From NCBI RefSeq assembly GCF_002008165.1, contig NZ_MRDM01000020.1, positions 62,001-126,000 on the forward strand: a DNA stretch of 64,000 nucleotides, given 5' to 3'. This DNA is from Rhizobium laguerreae (GTDB lineage: Bacteria > Pseudomonadota > Alphaproteobacteria > Rhizobiales > Rhizobiaceae). Positions 17,568 to 28,750 of the stretch are shown here, piece after piece (the first letter of the stretch is position 1; every line of letters starts with the position of its first letter). Under the pieces are notes generated by a model, which was given only the letters and a program-made list of their open reading frames with translations, was not told the origin of the DNA and did not search any database. A program made the position numbers and the translations under genes.

Positions 17568-18569
17568 ATGTCGCTCCAGACCCCTCCCCTCGCCACCGTA
17601 GGCTTGCCGCGTCTGATCGCCGGCGGCCTGGTGCGCAATGGGCTGATCCTCGCCCTGATCGCGGTGTTTGCCGCCTTTTCCGCGGCAACGCCGACGTTCC
17701 TGACGCCCGCGAACTTGCAGAGCATCCTGGTCAACAATTTCACGCTGCTTGCCATCGTCTCCATCGCCATGACCGTCGCCGTCGCGTCGGGCGGCATCGA
17801 TCTTTCGGTGGGAACGGCAATGGATTTTGCCAGCTTCGCCTTCGTTTCGCTCGTCCTCGCCGGACAGCCGGTGGCAGTCGCCGCACTCGCGGGACTGGCC
17901 GCCGGAGCGTTCGTCGGGGCCTTCAACGCGCTCTTGATTTCAGGGATCGGCGTGTCGCCGTTCCTCGCCACGCTCGGCACGCTGTTCATCGGCCGCAGCG
18001 TGCAGCAGCTGCTGACCAATGGCGGCAATCCGGTCTATCTGCCGCCGAACGGCGTGCCGGAAGCCTTCCGTTTCCTCGGCCATGGGACGATTGCCGGCTT
18101 TCCGGTACCGCTTGCCGCTGCCATCGTCGTCATCGCGGCGGCTGCCGTTGTCTTTGCCCGCACGCGCTTCGGCCGCGTCATCCTGTCGATCGGCATCCAG
18201 CCGGGCGTCGTGCGCTATTCCGGCATCGCCGCGCCGGCCCATGTCGCGGTGACTTTCATGCTGGTCGGGTTGATCGCGGCAATCGCCGGACTGATCCTGA
18301 CCGCAACCGTCACCACCTACATCCCCTCCTCGGGCAATGCCTTCCTGCTGAATGCGATCGGCGCGACCTTCATCGGCACGACTCTCAGCCCGCTCGGACG
18401 GCCGAATGTGGGCGGGACCGTTCTCGGCGCGCTGCTGCTCAGCATCGTCGCCAATGGGCTGCTGCTGACCGATCTGAACTTCTATTGGCAGCAGGTCGGC
18501 ACGGGAACGCTGATCTTCGCCGTGCTCGCCCTCAGCTTCATCAACAGAAAGGCCGTCGGCGCCGCTTAA
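17568..18569 (+). CDS. Sugar ABC transporter permease (RbsC-type), second
   Basis: A 333-residue permease, paralogous to the preceding one. It keeps the family motif VASGGIDLSVGTAMDFA and about ten hydrophobic segments. It starts 2 bp after the first permease gene and closes the operon. It is convergent with glpK, with only 28 bp between the stop codons. Confidence 0.91.
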   Translation: MSLQTPPLATVGLPRLIAGGLVRNGLILALIAVFAAFSAATPTFLTPANLQSILVNNFTLLAIVSIAMTVAVASGGIDLSVGTAMDFASFAFVSLVLAGQPVAVAALAGLAAGAFVGAFNALLISGIGVSPFLATLGTLFIGRSVQQLLTNGGNPVYLPPNGVPEAFRFLGHGTIAGFPVPLAAAIVVIAAAAVVFARTRFGRVILSIGIQPGVVRYSGIAAPAHVAVTFMLVGLIAAIAGLILTATVTTYIPSSGNAFLLNAIGATFIGTTLSPLGRPNVGGTVLGALLLSIVANGLLLTDLNFYWQQVGTGTLIFAVLALSFINRKAVGAA

Positions 18570-18597
18570 GAGAAGTTGCGTCTCCTCGGAAGCGGTT

Positions 18598-20100
18598 CTA
18601 TCCCGCCGAGGCGTCCGAAATCATTCTGGATACGGCATTCTTCCAGCCGATGATCTTGCCCTGCCGCTCGGTCTCATCCATCGAAGGGCTGAAGCGGCGG
18701 TCGCAGGTCCAGGCTTTCGCAAAATCCCGCTTGCCGGGCCAGATGCCGGCTTTCGAGCCGGCAAGCCAGGCTGCGCCGAGCGCCGTCGTCTCGCGGATCG
18801 CCGAGCGGTCGACAGGGTTTCCGGTCATGTCGGCTAGGCACTGCATAGTCCAATCCGAATCCGCCATCCCGCCATCAACGCGCAGCACCGTTTCCAGCTG
18901 GTTGGCGCCCCAGTCCTTCTTCATCGCCACCAGCAGGTCGAGCGTCTGGTAGGCGACGGATTCAAGCACGGCGCGGGCGAATTCCGCCGGCCCGCTGTTT
19001 CGCGTCAGACCGAAGATCGCGCCGCGCGCGGCCGGATCCCAGTAAGGGGCGCCGAGGCCGGTGAAGGCCGGGACGATATAGACCTGCTGTCCGGGATCGG
19101 CCTTGGCCGCAAGCACTCCTGCCTCGGATGCCTGGCCGATGATGCCAAGGCCATCGCGCAGCCATTGGACGGCAGCACCGGCGATGAAGATCGAGCCTTC
19201 GAGCGCATAGGTCGTCTCGCCATCGAGCCGGCAGGCGATCGTCGTCAGCATCCGGTTGGAGGAGGAAACACGATCCCGGCCGGTGTTCAACAGGGCAAAG
19301 CAGCCGGTGCCGTAGGTGGATTTCATCATACCGGCCTCGAAGCAGGCATTGCCCATCGCCGCAGCCTGCTGGTCGCCCGCGACCCCGAGGATCGGAAGTT
19401 CCGCGCCGAACAGCGCCTTGTCGACGCGGCCGAAATCATCCGCACATTCCCTGATGTCAGGAAGCATGGCGGCCGGAATACGGAGAATGCCGAGAAGCTC
19501 CTCGTCCCAGGCACCCTCGTCGATATTGTAGAGCAGCGTTCTCGATGCATTGGTCGCATCGGTGGCATGCACGCGTCCATCAGTCAGATTGTAGATCAGC
19601 CAGCTGTCGATCGTGCCGAAGCAGACATCGCCCACTTCCGCCTTCTCACGCAGACCATCGACATTGTCGAGCAGCCAGCGCAGCTTCGTTCCGGAGAAGT
19701 AAGGGTCGAGCAACAGCCCGGTCTTGGCGCTGAACAGCTTCTCGTAGCCGTCTGCCTTCAGGCTCTCGCACATTTCTGCAGTGCGCCTGTCTTGCCAGAC
19801 GATCGCGCGGTGAAGCGGCTTTCCTGACCCGCGGTCCCAGACGACCGCCGTCTCGCGCTGGTTGGTGATCCCGATCGCGGTGATATCGGCGGCGTCAATA
19901 CCAGCATCGGCGATCGCCTTGCGCACCGTATCGACGACGGATCGCCAGATTTCGGCGGCGTCGTGCTCGACCCATCCGGGCTGCGGATAATATTGGGTGA
20001 TCTCCGCCTGCGCCGAGCCGGCCATTTTCATGTCGCCATCGAAGATGATGGCGCGCGACGACGTCGTGCCCTGGTCGATTGAAAGAATATAGCCGCTCAT
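18598..20100 (-). CDS. glpK: Glycerol kinase
   Basis: A 500-residue FGGY-family kinase that phosphorylates imported glycerol to glycerol-3-phosphate. The N-terminal phosphate loop is DQGTTSSRAIIFD. Other landmarks are GITNQRET, VWQDRRT, FSGTKLRWLLDN, the STYGTGCF region and the C-terminal adenosine-site RVDGGMADSDW. The length equals the usual 495-505. It is the last gene of the glp operon, after glpV, and supplies the substrate for GlpD encoded at the operon's other end. Confidence 0.96.
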   Translation of the reverse strand: MSGYILSIDQGTTSSRAIIFDGDMKMAGSAQAEITQYYPQPGWVEHDAAEIWRSVVDTVRKAIADAGIDAADITAIGITNQRETAVVWDRGSGKPLHRAIVWQDRRTAEMCESLKADGYEKLFSAKTGLLLDPYFSGTKLRWLLDNVDGLREKAEVGDVCFGTIDSWLIYNLTDGRVHATDATNASRTLLYNIDEGAWDEELLGILRIPAAMLPDIRECADDFGRVDKALFGAELPILGVAGDQQAAAMGNACFEAGMMKSTYGTGCFALLNTGRDRVSSSNRMLTTIACRLDGETTYALEGSIFIAGAAVQWLRDGLGIIGQASEAGVLAAKADPGQQVYIVPAFTGLGAPYWDPAARGAIFGLTRNSGPAEFARAVLESVAYQTLDLLVAMKKDWGANQLETVLRVDGGMADSDWTMQCLADMTGNPVDRSAIRETTALGAAWLAGSKAGIWPGKRDFAKAWTCDRRFSPSMDETERQGKIIGWKNAVSRMISDASAG

Positions 20101-20181
20101 ATCCGTCTCCGGCTCGCACGAAACCGCTCAGCCTGCAGAGGACAGCAGGACGCGGACGTTTCATGAGAGAAAGATTGTGGG

Positions 20182-20241
20182 TGCCACCGGCTTGCTGCCG
20201 GTGGCAGGAAGTGATGGCCGGAAGCCTCGTCGCCTCCGGCC
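20182..20241 (-). repeat. Two hairpins in the glpV-glpK gap
   Basis: A perfect 10-bp stem (20182-20191 with 20197-20206, loop of 5) is followed by a second stem of 10 bp with one mismatch (about 20216-20225 with 20232-20241). Neither has a T-run on the transcript strand. They sit between the binding-protein and kinase genes, where they would stabilise the upstream mRNA and lower readthrough into glpK. Confidence 0.6.
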
Positions 20242-20253
20242 TGGTCCGCCTTA

Positions 20254-21975
<1,722 letters not shown>

Positions 21976-22052
21976 AATATCCTCCCAGGGTTTGCGATTG
22001 CAGTCACGTCTCAGGCGGCCAGTACCCCCGGCCATCTGTCTTCTCCTTGCCG

Positions 22053-22334
22053 TCACACGTAGCGGAAGACGCCGATGGCGTAGACCACGGAGATGGCAAG
22101 AGCCCACCACAGGTTGGGCCCACCGAGCCCAAGCCATGCAAGATGAATGAAAGCGCTGCCCAGCAGCGAAATGAAGAGCCGGTCGCCGCGCGTCGTCTCG
22201 AAACGCAGCACGCCCGTGCGCGGCGAGCCGCCCGGCGAAAAATATTCCCAGACACTCATGGCGATCAGAAGCGCCAGGATCGTCAGGAAGAACAGCGTTG
22301 TCGGCAGCGTCCAGGCCATCCAGGAAAAATTCAT
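22053..22334 (-). CDS. glpU: Small membrane protein of the glycerol transporter operon (DUF2160)
   Basis: A 93-residue integral membrane protein with two clear hydrophobic segments (TLFFLTILALLIAMSVWEYF, near residues 13-32, and a C-terminal one from about 72) around a short charged loop. It belongs to the DUF2160 family always found in glycerol ABC operons. Its role is unknown; it may assist or stabilise the permease. It lies between glpQ and glpV with short gaps. Confidence 0.88.
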   Translation of the reverse strand: MNFSWMAWTLPTTLFFLTILALLIAMSVWEYFSPGGSPRTGVLRFETTRGDRLFISLLGSAFIHLAWLGLGGPNLWWALAISVVYAIGVFRYV

Positions 22335-22347
22335 GACCGTCTCCTCC

Positions 22348-23169
<822 letters not shown>

Positions 23170-23182
23170 ATCTCGCCCTCCC

Positions 23183-24046
23183 TTAGCTCGCGTCGCTGCT
23201 GGTCATCACGGTGTAGAACACCCATGAGAGCAGCAGGATGATGAGGAAGTAGATGATCGACATTGCCGCCGCCGGACCAAGATCGAATTGGCCGACGGCC
23301 GTCTTCACGAGGTCGATGGACAGGAAGGTCGTCGAGTTGCCAGGCCCGCCGCCGGTGACCACGAAAGGCTCGGTATAGATCATGAAACTGTCCATGAAGC
23401 GCAGGAGCACGGCAATCAGCAGTACCCGCTTCATCTTCGGCAGCTGGATGTAGCGGAATACGGACCAGCGCGAGGCGCCGTCGATCTTGGCGGCCTGGTA
23501 ATAGGCGTCCGGGATCGACACCAGGCCCGCATAGCAAAGCAGCACGACGAGGCTTGTCCAGTGCCAGACATCCATGACGATAACCGTCACCCAGGCATCG
23601 ATGGGATCGCGGACATAATTATAGTCGAGGCCGATGGCTTCGAGCGTGTGGCCGAGCAAGCCGATATCGACGCGCCCGAAGACCTGCCAGATGGTGCCGA
23701 CGACGTTCCACGGAATGAGCAGCGGCAGCGCCATCAGCACCAGGCAGACGGGAACGCCCGGTCCTGATTTCGGCATATTGAGCGCGATGAAGATGCCAAG
23801 CGGAATCTCCAGCGCCAGGATGATGAAGGAGAAAAGCAGATTTCGCTGTAGCGATTCCCAGAAGCGGTCGGAATGCAGGGTCTGGACGAACCAGTCGGTA
23901 CCGGCCCAGAAGAACTCGTTATTGCCGAACGTATCCTGCACTGAATAATTGACGACGGTCATCAGCGGGATGACGGCCGAAAACGCCACGAGCAGCAGCA
24001 CCGGCAGGACCAGAAACCAGGCTTTGTTATTCCACGTCTTCTGCAT
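23183..24046 (-). CDS. glpP: Glycerol ABC transporter permease
   Basis: A 287-residue MalF-type permease. It has a strong N-terminal membrane segment (AWFLVLPVLLLVAFSAVIPL), five further segments, and the EAA loop GLVSIPDAYYQAAKIDGAS. It starts 3 bp after glpT. It is shorter than enteric MalF, as expected for the sugar/polyol CUT1 group. Confidence 0.93.
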   Translation of the reverse strand: MQKTWNNKAWFLVLPVLLLVAFSAVIPLMTVVNYSVQDTFGNNEFFWAGTDWFVQTLHSDRFWESLQRNLLFSFIILALEIPLGIFIALNMPKSGPGVPVCLVLMALPLLIPWNVVGTIWQVFGRVDIGLLGHTLEAIGLDYNYVRDPIDAWVTVIVMDVWHWTSLVVLLCYAGLVSIPDAYYQAAKIDGASRWSVFRYIQLPKMKRVLLIAVLLRFMDSFMIYTEPFVVTGGGPGNSTTFLSIDLVKTAVGQFDLGPAAAMSIIYFLIILLLSWVFYTVMTSSDAS

Positions 24047-24049
24047 GGC

Positions 24050-25120
24050 TCAGGCCTCCCTGCCGACACGCCAACTGTCGGCGTAGATGCTGATGGCGGA
24101 CGGATCGAAGGTGACGCGGGCGTCCGCGGGAATGTCGGCGTCTTCAGCCACGACGATGGCGATCGGCTGGCCGGCAAAGCGGGCGCGCACAATCTTCTGC
24201 CGGCCGATATCCTCGACCTTGCTGATCGTGACCTGCATGCCCTCCCGTCCGAGACGAATGAATTCGGGACGGATTCCGAGTTCGGTTTTGGCCGTGCCTG
24301 ACGTCTTCGGTGCGTAATCGAGCGTCAGGGTCTCGTCTCCGACCTTGACCGCGCGGCCCTCGATCCTGGCCGGCATGAAATTCATGCCCGGCGAACCGAT
24401 GAAATAACCGACGAAGGTGTGGCTCGGCCGCTCGAAAAGCTCGGCCGGCGTGCCGATCTGGACGATCTGGCCGTCATACATGACGACGACCTTTTCGGCG
24501 AAGGTCAGCGCCTCGGTCTGGTCGTGGGTGACATAGACCATGGTGAAGCCGAACTGCTTGTGCAGCCGCTTCAGCTGCGAACGCAGCACCCATTTCATAT
24601 GCGGATCGATGACGGTCAGCGGCTCGTCGAACAGAATGGCGTTGACGTCGTTGCGCACCAGTCCGCGGCCGAGCGAGATCTTCTGCTTCTGATCGGCGGT
24701 CAGGCCCTGCGCCTTGCGCCTGGCCCAACCGGCAAGATCGATCATTTCGAGGATATCGCGGACACGCCGGTCGACATCCGCCTCGGCCACACCGCGGTTG
24801 CGCAGGGGAAAGGCGAGATTGTCGTAAACGGTCATCGTGTCGTAGATGACGGGAAACTGGAAGACCTGGGCGATGTTGCGGCTCTGCGTCGAAAGGTTCG
24901 TGACATCGTTGCCGTCGAACAGGATGCGGCCGTGCGAGGGCTGCAGCAGGCCGGAGATGATGTTGAGCAGCGTGGTCTTTCCACAGCCGGAAGGGCCGAG
25001 CAGCGCATAGGCGCCGCCATCGTTCCATTCGTGGTCGACTTCCTTCAGCGAATAATCCTTGTCGGACTTCGGATTGGCGCCGTAGGCGTGGCGGATATGG
25101 TCGAGCGTGATGCGTGCCAT
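24050..25120 (-). CDS. glpT: Glycerol ABC transporter ATP-binding protein
   Basis: A 356-residue CUT1 ATPase with Walker A GPSGCGKTT, Walker B in NAILFDEPLTVID, H-loop VTHDQTEAL, and a C-terminal OB-like regulatory domain (residues ~240-356). The signature is altered: the position normally LSGGQ reads LTADQKQKISL, which is a known peculiarity of one of the two ATPases in such transporters. It partners GlpS, which has a normal signature, so the two probably form an asymmetric heterodimer. It lies 9 bp downstream of glpS. Confidence 0.92.
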   Translation of the reverse strand: MARITLDHIRHAYGANPKSDKDYSLKEVDHEWNDGGAYALLGPSGCGKTTLLNIISGLLQPSHGRILFDGNDVTNLSTQSRNIAQVFQFPVIYDTMTVYDNLAFPLRNRGVAEADVDRRVRDILEMIDLAGWARRKAQGLTADQKQKISLGRGLVRNDVNAILFDEPLTVIDPHMKWVLRSQLKRLHKQFGFTMVYVTHDQTEALTFAEKVVVMYDGQIVQIGTPAELFERPSHTFVGYFIGSPGMNFMPARIEGRAVKVGDETLTLDYAPKTSGTAKTELGIRPEFIRLGREGMQVTISKVEDIGRQKIVRARFAGQPIAIVVAEDADIPADARVTFDPSAISIYADSWRVGREA

Positions 25121-25129
25121 TGTGCTCTC

Positions 25130-26206
25130 CTATACCTTTCCGGCCGCGGCGATGGCGCGGCCGTCGCTGCCGAAGGCCATCAGGTGGCGGGTGTCAAGAA
25201 AGGCCTCAACCTCCATGTCGGGATCAATGTCGTGAATGCCATGCGCCAGCATCACCCAGCGCACACCGTCATATTCCAGGTGAACGAAGCTCTCCGAGCC
25301 GGTGATTTCGGAAACCAGCGTGCGCGCCTGCAGGCGGGCCGCGTCGCCGGTCTGCGGCGCAAGGCCGAGATGATGCGGGTGAAAGGCGATGGTGACGGGA
25401 CCATCCGGCACGATGGCCAGATGCGAGGGAACTGAGATCGTCACCCCGCTCGGGCGCGTGAAGACATTGCCGGATTTCGTGACGTCGAGGGCGTTCAGCG
25501 GTGGATCGGCGAAAATGCCGGCGGTGGCGAGATCGACGGGTCGGCGATAGACCTCGATCGTCGGCCCGAACTGGGTCACCCGGCCCTGGTTCAGCGTTGC
25601 CGTATTGCCGCCAAGCAGCAGCGCCTCGGAAGGCTCGGTCGTCGCATAGACGAAGATCGCCCCGGATTGGGCAAAGATCTTCGGCAGTTCCTCGCGCAGT
25701 TCCTCGCGCAGCTTGTAATCGAGATTGGCGAGTGGCTCGTCCATCAGCACGAGGCTGGCATTCTTGACGAGCGCGCGCGCAAGCGCCGTGCGCTGTTGCT
25801 GGCCGCCGGACAGATTGAGCGGGGTGCGATCGAGATAGGGCGTGAGCTTCAGCAGCTCGGCCGCCTTGCGCACCTCACTGTCGATCGTGGCGGCATCCTT
25901 GCCCGATATGCGCATCGGCGAGGCGATGTTGTCGTAAACGGTCAGCGCCGGATAGTTGATGAACTGCTGGTAGACCATGGCAACGTTGCGCTTCTGCACC
26001 GGCATGCCGGTGACGTCAGTGCCGTCGAAATGGATGGAGCCGCCGGTCGGCCGGTCAAGCCCCGCCATCAGCCGCATCAGAGAGGTCTTACCCGCGAGCG
26101 TCGGCCCGAGCAGGACGTTCAGCGTGCCCCGCTCGAGAACCAGATCGGTCGGATAGATATGATAGTCCGCGCCCACCATCTTGGCGGCGTTTCGCAGTTC
26201 CAGCAT
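25130..26206 (-). CDS. glpS: Glycerol ABC transporter ATP-binding protein
   Basis: A 358-residue CUT1 ATPase starting MLELRNAAKMVG, with Walker A GPTLAGKTS, a normal signature LSGGQQQR and Walker B LVLMDEP. The H-loop is changed: where VTHDQ is usual this protein has YATTEPSEAL, so the switch histidine is missing. GlpT has the histidine but lacks the signature, so each half supplies what the other lacks. The start at 26206 was chosen from homology of the first strand; a weak GGAGG lies further upstream. It follows glpD by about 40 bp. Confidence 0.9.
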   Translation of the reverse strand: MLELRNAAKMVGADYHIYPTDLVLERGTLNVLLGPTLAGKTSLMRLMAGLDRPTGGSIHFDGTDVTGMPVQKRNVAMVYQQFINYPALTVYDNIASPMRISGKDAATIDSEVRKAAELLKLTPYLDRTPLNLSGGQQQRTALARALVKNASLVLMDEPLANLDYKLREELREELPKIFAQSGAIFVYATTEPSEALLLGGNTATLNQGRVTQFGPTIEVYRRPVDLATAGIFADPPLNALDVTKSGNVFTRPSGVTISVPSHLAIVPDGPVTIAFHPHHLGLAPQTGDAARLQARTLVSEITGSESFVHLEYDGVRWVMLAHGIHDIDPDMEVEAFLDTRHLMAFGSDGRAIAAAGKV

Positions 26207-26247
26207 TCCGATTCCCGTGCCTCCACGCATCGGGGACCACATGGCTC

Positions 26248-27759
26248 CTACCCGGCCATCGCCGGCATGGCAGCCATGTACTCCTCCAGTGACTGGGCCT
26301 GCTCCTTCGAAAGGCGCAGACCATCCTTTGTTCTCCTCCACAGCACGTCTTCGGCGTGCCGGGCCCATTCCTGTTCGACGAGATAGGTGACCTCAGCTTC
26401 GTAGAGATCGCCACCGAACAGCCGACCGAGATCGTCGATGCCGCGGGCATCGCCAAGCAGCGCCTCGGCCTTGGTGCCATAGCGGCGCACCAGGCGGCGG
26501 GCATGCCGATCGGCGAGGAACGAATAACGCCGCTTCAGCTTGGCGACCTCCGCCTCGTAACCCTTGACCGCGAAGTCGCCGCCCGGCAGATGGCTTTTGG
26601 CCGTCCACGGAGCGCCTTTGGCGCCGATCGCAGCACCGATCTTCTCCAGCGCATGTTCGGAAAGCCGGCGATAGGTGGTGAGCTTTCCGCCGAAGACGTT
26701 GAGCAGCGGCGCGGCACCTTCGCCTTCCAGCTTCAGCACATAGTCGCGCGTCGCCTCCTGCGCCTTCGAGGCGCCATCATCATAAAGCGGCCTGACCGCA
26801 GAATAGGTCCAGACGATATCCTCCGGCCTGACCGGCTCCTTGAAATATTCCGACGCCGCATTGCAAAGATAGACGGTCTCTTCCTCGGAGATTCGGACAT
26901 CCCGGGGATCGGCGGTGTAGTCGCGATCCGTGGTGCCGATCAGGGTGAAGTCGCCCTCGTAGGGGATGGCGAAGATGATGCGGTTGTCGGGATTCTGGAA
27001 GAAATAGGCTCTCACATCGTCGAATTTCTTCTTCACGACGATATGGCTGCCCTGGACGAGGCGGACATGGTGGGCTTCGTTCTGGCCGAAGGCGGAACGA
27101 ATGACATGGTCGACCCAGGGACCGGCAGCATTGACCAGCATGCGGGCCTGATGGCTGTCATTGCGACCGGTGACTGTATCGATGGTCTCGATCTTCCACA
27201 GGCCATTCTCGCGCCTTGCCGACACCACCTTGGTGCGCGGCATGATCAGCGCACCCTTGTCGGCGGCATCGCGGGCGTTCAACACCACCATGCGGGCATC
27301 GTCGACCCAGCCGTCGGAATATTCGAAGGCCTTGGAAAACAGCGCCTTCAGCGGCTTGCCGGCCGGATCGCTGCGCATGTCGAGCACCGATGTCGGCGGC
27401 AACAGCTTGCGGCCGCCAAGATGGTCGTAGAGGAAGAGGCCGAGCCGGATCAGCCAGGCCGGGCGAATACCGCCCTTGTGGTAGGGCAGCACGAAACGCA
27501 GCGGCCAGATGATGTGCGGCGCCATCGCCCAGAGGATCTCGCGCTCCATCAGCGATTCACGCACCAGACGAAACTCGTAATGCTCGAGGTAACGCAGGCC
27601 GCCGTGGATCAGTTTGGTGGCGCCCGACGAGGTACCCGAGGCGAAATCGTTCATCTCCGCCAGCGCCACCGTATAGCCGCGCCCGACGGCATCGCGCGCA
27701 ATGCCGCAACCGTTGATGCCGCCACCGATGACGAATATGTCGTGAATATTTCGGCCCAA
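26248..27759 (-). CDS. glpD: Glycerol-3-phosphate dehydrogenase (FAD-dependent)
   Basis: About 503 residues. It oxidises glycerol-3-phosphate to dihydroxyacetone phosphate at the inner membrane, passing electrons to quinone. The FAD-binding dinucleotide fold is at the start (DIFVIGGGINGCGIARDA), with the family motif SSGATKLIHGGLRYLE following. The C-terminal region contains FGGKLTTYRRL. No ATG fits: the best start is the TTG at 27759, with GGAGGGG directly upstream, giving the normal length; a TTG at 27798 would add 13 residues. It is the first gene after the CGAA array and heads the glpDSTPQUVK operon. Confidence 0.93.
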   Translation of the reverse strand: MGRNIHDIFVIGGGINGCGIARDAVGRGYTVALAEMNDFASGTSSGATKLIHGGLRYLEHYEFRLVRESLMEREILWAMAPHIIWPLRFVLPYHKGGIRPAWLIRLGLFLYDHLGGRKLLPPTSVLDMRSDPAGKPLKALFSKAFEYSDGWVDDARMVVLNARDAADKGALIMPRTKVVSARRENGLWKIETIDTVTGRNDSHQARMLVNAAGPWVDHVIRSAFGQNEAHHVRLVQGSHIVVKKKFDDVRAYFFQNPDNRIIFAIPYEGDFTLIGTTDRDYTADPRDVRISEEETVYLCNAASEYFKEPVRPEDIVWTYSAVRPLYDDGASKAQEATRDYVLKLEGEGAAPLLNVFGGKLTTYRRLSEHALEKIGAAIGAKGAPWTAKSHLPGGDFAVKGYEAEVAKLKRRYSFLADRHARRLVRRYGTKAEALLGDARGIDDLGRLFGGDLYEAEVTYLVEQEWARHAEDVLWRRTKDGLRLSKEQAQSLEEYMAAMPAMAG

Positions 27760-27812
27760 TTCCCCCTCCGAGCCCGCCGTCGATTTCGCATCGCACAAAA
27801 CTTGCGCAATTG

Positions 27813-27861
27813 CGAAAGTAACATCAGTTAAAACGAAAGGAATACGAATGTCAAACGAATG
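27813..27861 (-). promoter_or_regulatory. Phased CGAA array in the glpD promoter region
   Basis: CGAA followed by AG or TG occurs at 27813, 27834, 27845 and 27856, i.e. spaced 21, 11 and 11 bp, on one face of the helix. It fills the gap between the glpR stop and the glpD start. DeoR/GlpR-type repressors bind repeated short motifs containing TTCG, so this is the likely GlpR operator for the glp operon. Confidence 0.6.
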
Positions 27862-27879
27862 TTTGTGAGGGTCTGTTGT

Positions 27880-28653
27880 CTAGCGAGATCTGCCGTTCGT
27901 TTCGATCAGTTTCACATTGTTTTCGAGGCAGAGATTGCGGATCGACGGCACAGGACAGCGATCGGTGATGAAGGTATGAACCTGGGAAAGCTGACCGATC
28001 CTGACCGGCGCGGTACGTTCGAACTTCGTCGAATCGGCAACGAGAATGACATGCCGGGCATTGGCGATGATGGCCTGGGCGACCTTCACTTCGCGAAAAT
28101 CATAGTCAAGAAGCGCGCCATCGATATCGATCGCCGACGCGCCGATCACGGCGTAATCGACCTTGAACTGGCGGATGAAATCGACGGCCGCCTCGCCGAC
28201 GATCCCGCCGTCCGAACCGCGCACGACCCCGCCGGCAATGACCACCTCGATTGCCGGAAAAAGGCGTAATCTATTGGCAACGTTGATATTATTGGTGATC
28301 ACCATCAGCTCGTGATGGTTGGCGAGCGCCTCGCCCACCGCCTCCGTTGTCGTTCCGATATTGATGAAGAGCGAGGCCCCGCTCGGAATCAGCTCGACCG
28401 TGGCAATGCCGATCGCCTGTTTCTCGGAAGCGGCGATCTGACGGCGCGCTTCGTATTTGACATTCTCCGTCCCACTCGGGAATGTGGCGCCGCCATGGAT
28501 GCGCGTCAGCACCTGCGCATCGCAGAGATCGTTCAGGTCCTTGCGGATCGTCTGGGGCGTCACCGAAAAGCGGGAGGCGAGCTCCTCGACCAGCACTCTG
28601 CCGCTCGATTTCGCAATCGCCACGATTTCAATTTGCCGGTCGGTCAAGAACAT
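27880..28653 (-). CDS. glpR: DeoR-family repressor of the glycerol operon
   Basis: A 257-residue DeoR-type regulator. The N-terminal helix-turn-helix (VEELASRFSVTPQTIRKDL) has the family pattern, and the C-terminal DeoRC sensor domain contains FINIGTTTEAVGEAL and ITNNINVA. It probably senses glycerol-3-phosphate and represses glpD and the genes downstream. The ATG at 28653 was preferred to an upstream reading from 28707, which runs through the palindrome listed next. It is immediately upstream of and co-oriented with glpD. Confidence 0.92.
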   Translation of the reverse strand: MFLTDRQIEIVAIAKSSGRVLVEELASRFSVTPQTIRKDLNDLCDAQVLTRIHGGATFPSGTENVKYEARRQIAASEKQAIGIATVELIPSGASLFINIGTTTEAVGEALANHHELMVITNNINVANRLRLFPAIEVVIAGGVVRGSDGGIVGEAAVDFIRQFKVDYAVIGASAIDIDGALLDYDFREVKVAQAIIANARHVILVADSTKFERTAPVRIGQLSQVHTFITDRCPVPSIRNLCLENNVKLIETNGRSR

Positions 28654-28673
28654 GAACGCGCGCCTTTCGATCT

Positions 28674-28693
28674 GCTTTCGTTTTAAAGAAAGC
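28674..28693. promoter_or_regulatory. Inverted repeat upstream of glpR
   Basis: The arms GCTTTC and GAAAGC flank an AT-rich centre (GTTTTAAA), about 20 bp upstream of the glpR start. The half-sites contain the same TTTCG/CGAAA core as the glpD array, so GlpR autoregulation is likely. Confidence 0.5.
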
Positions 28694-28750
28694 GAACCGC
28701 AGCGCAATGCCTATCTGTTACCGGGCCGCCTTCACGGCCCGAATTCGACG

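Noticed and set aside
26356..27831. 491-codon open frame opposite glpD
   Set aside because: A shadow of glpD caused by high GC at third positions; no recognisable domain and no ribosome site.
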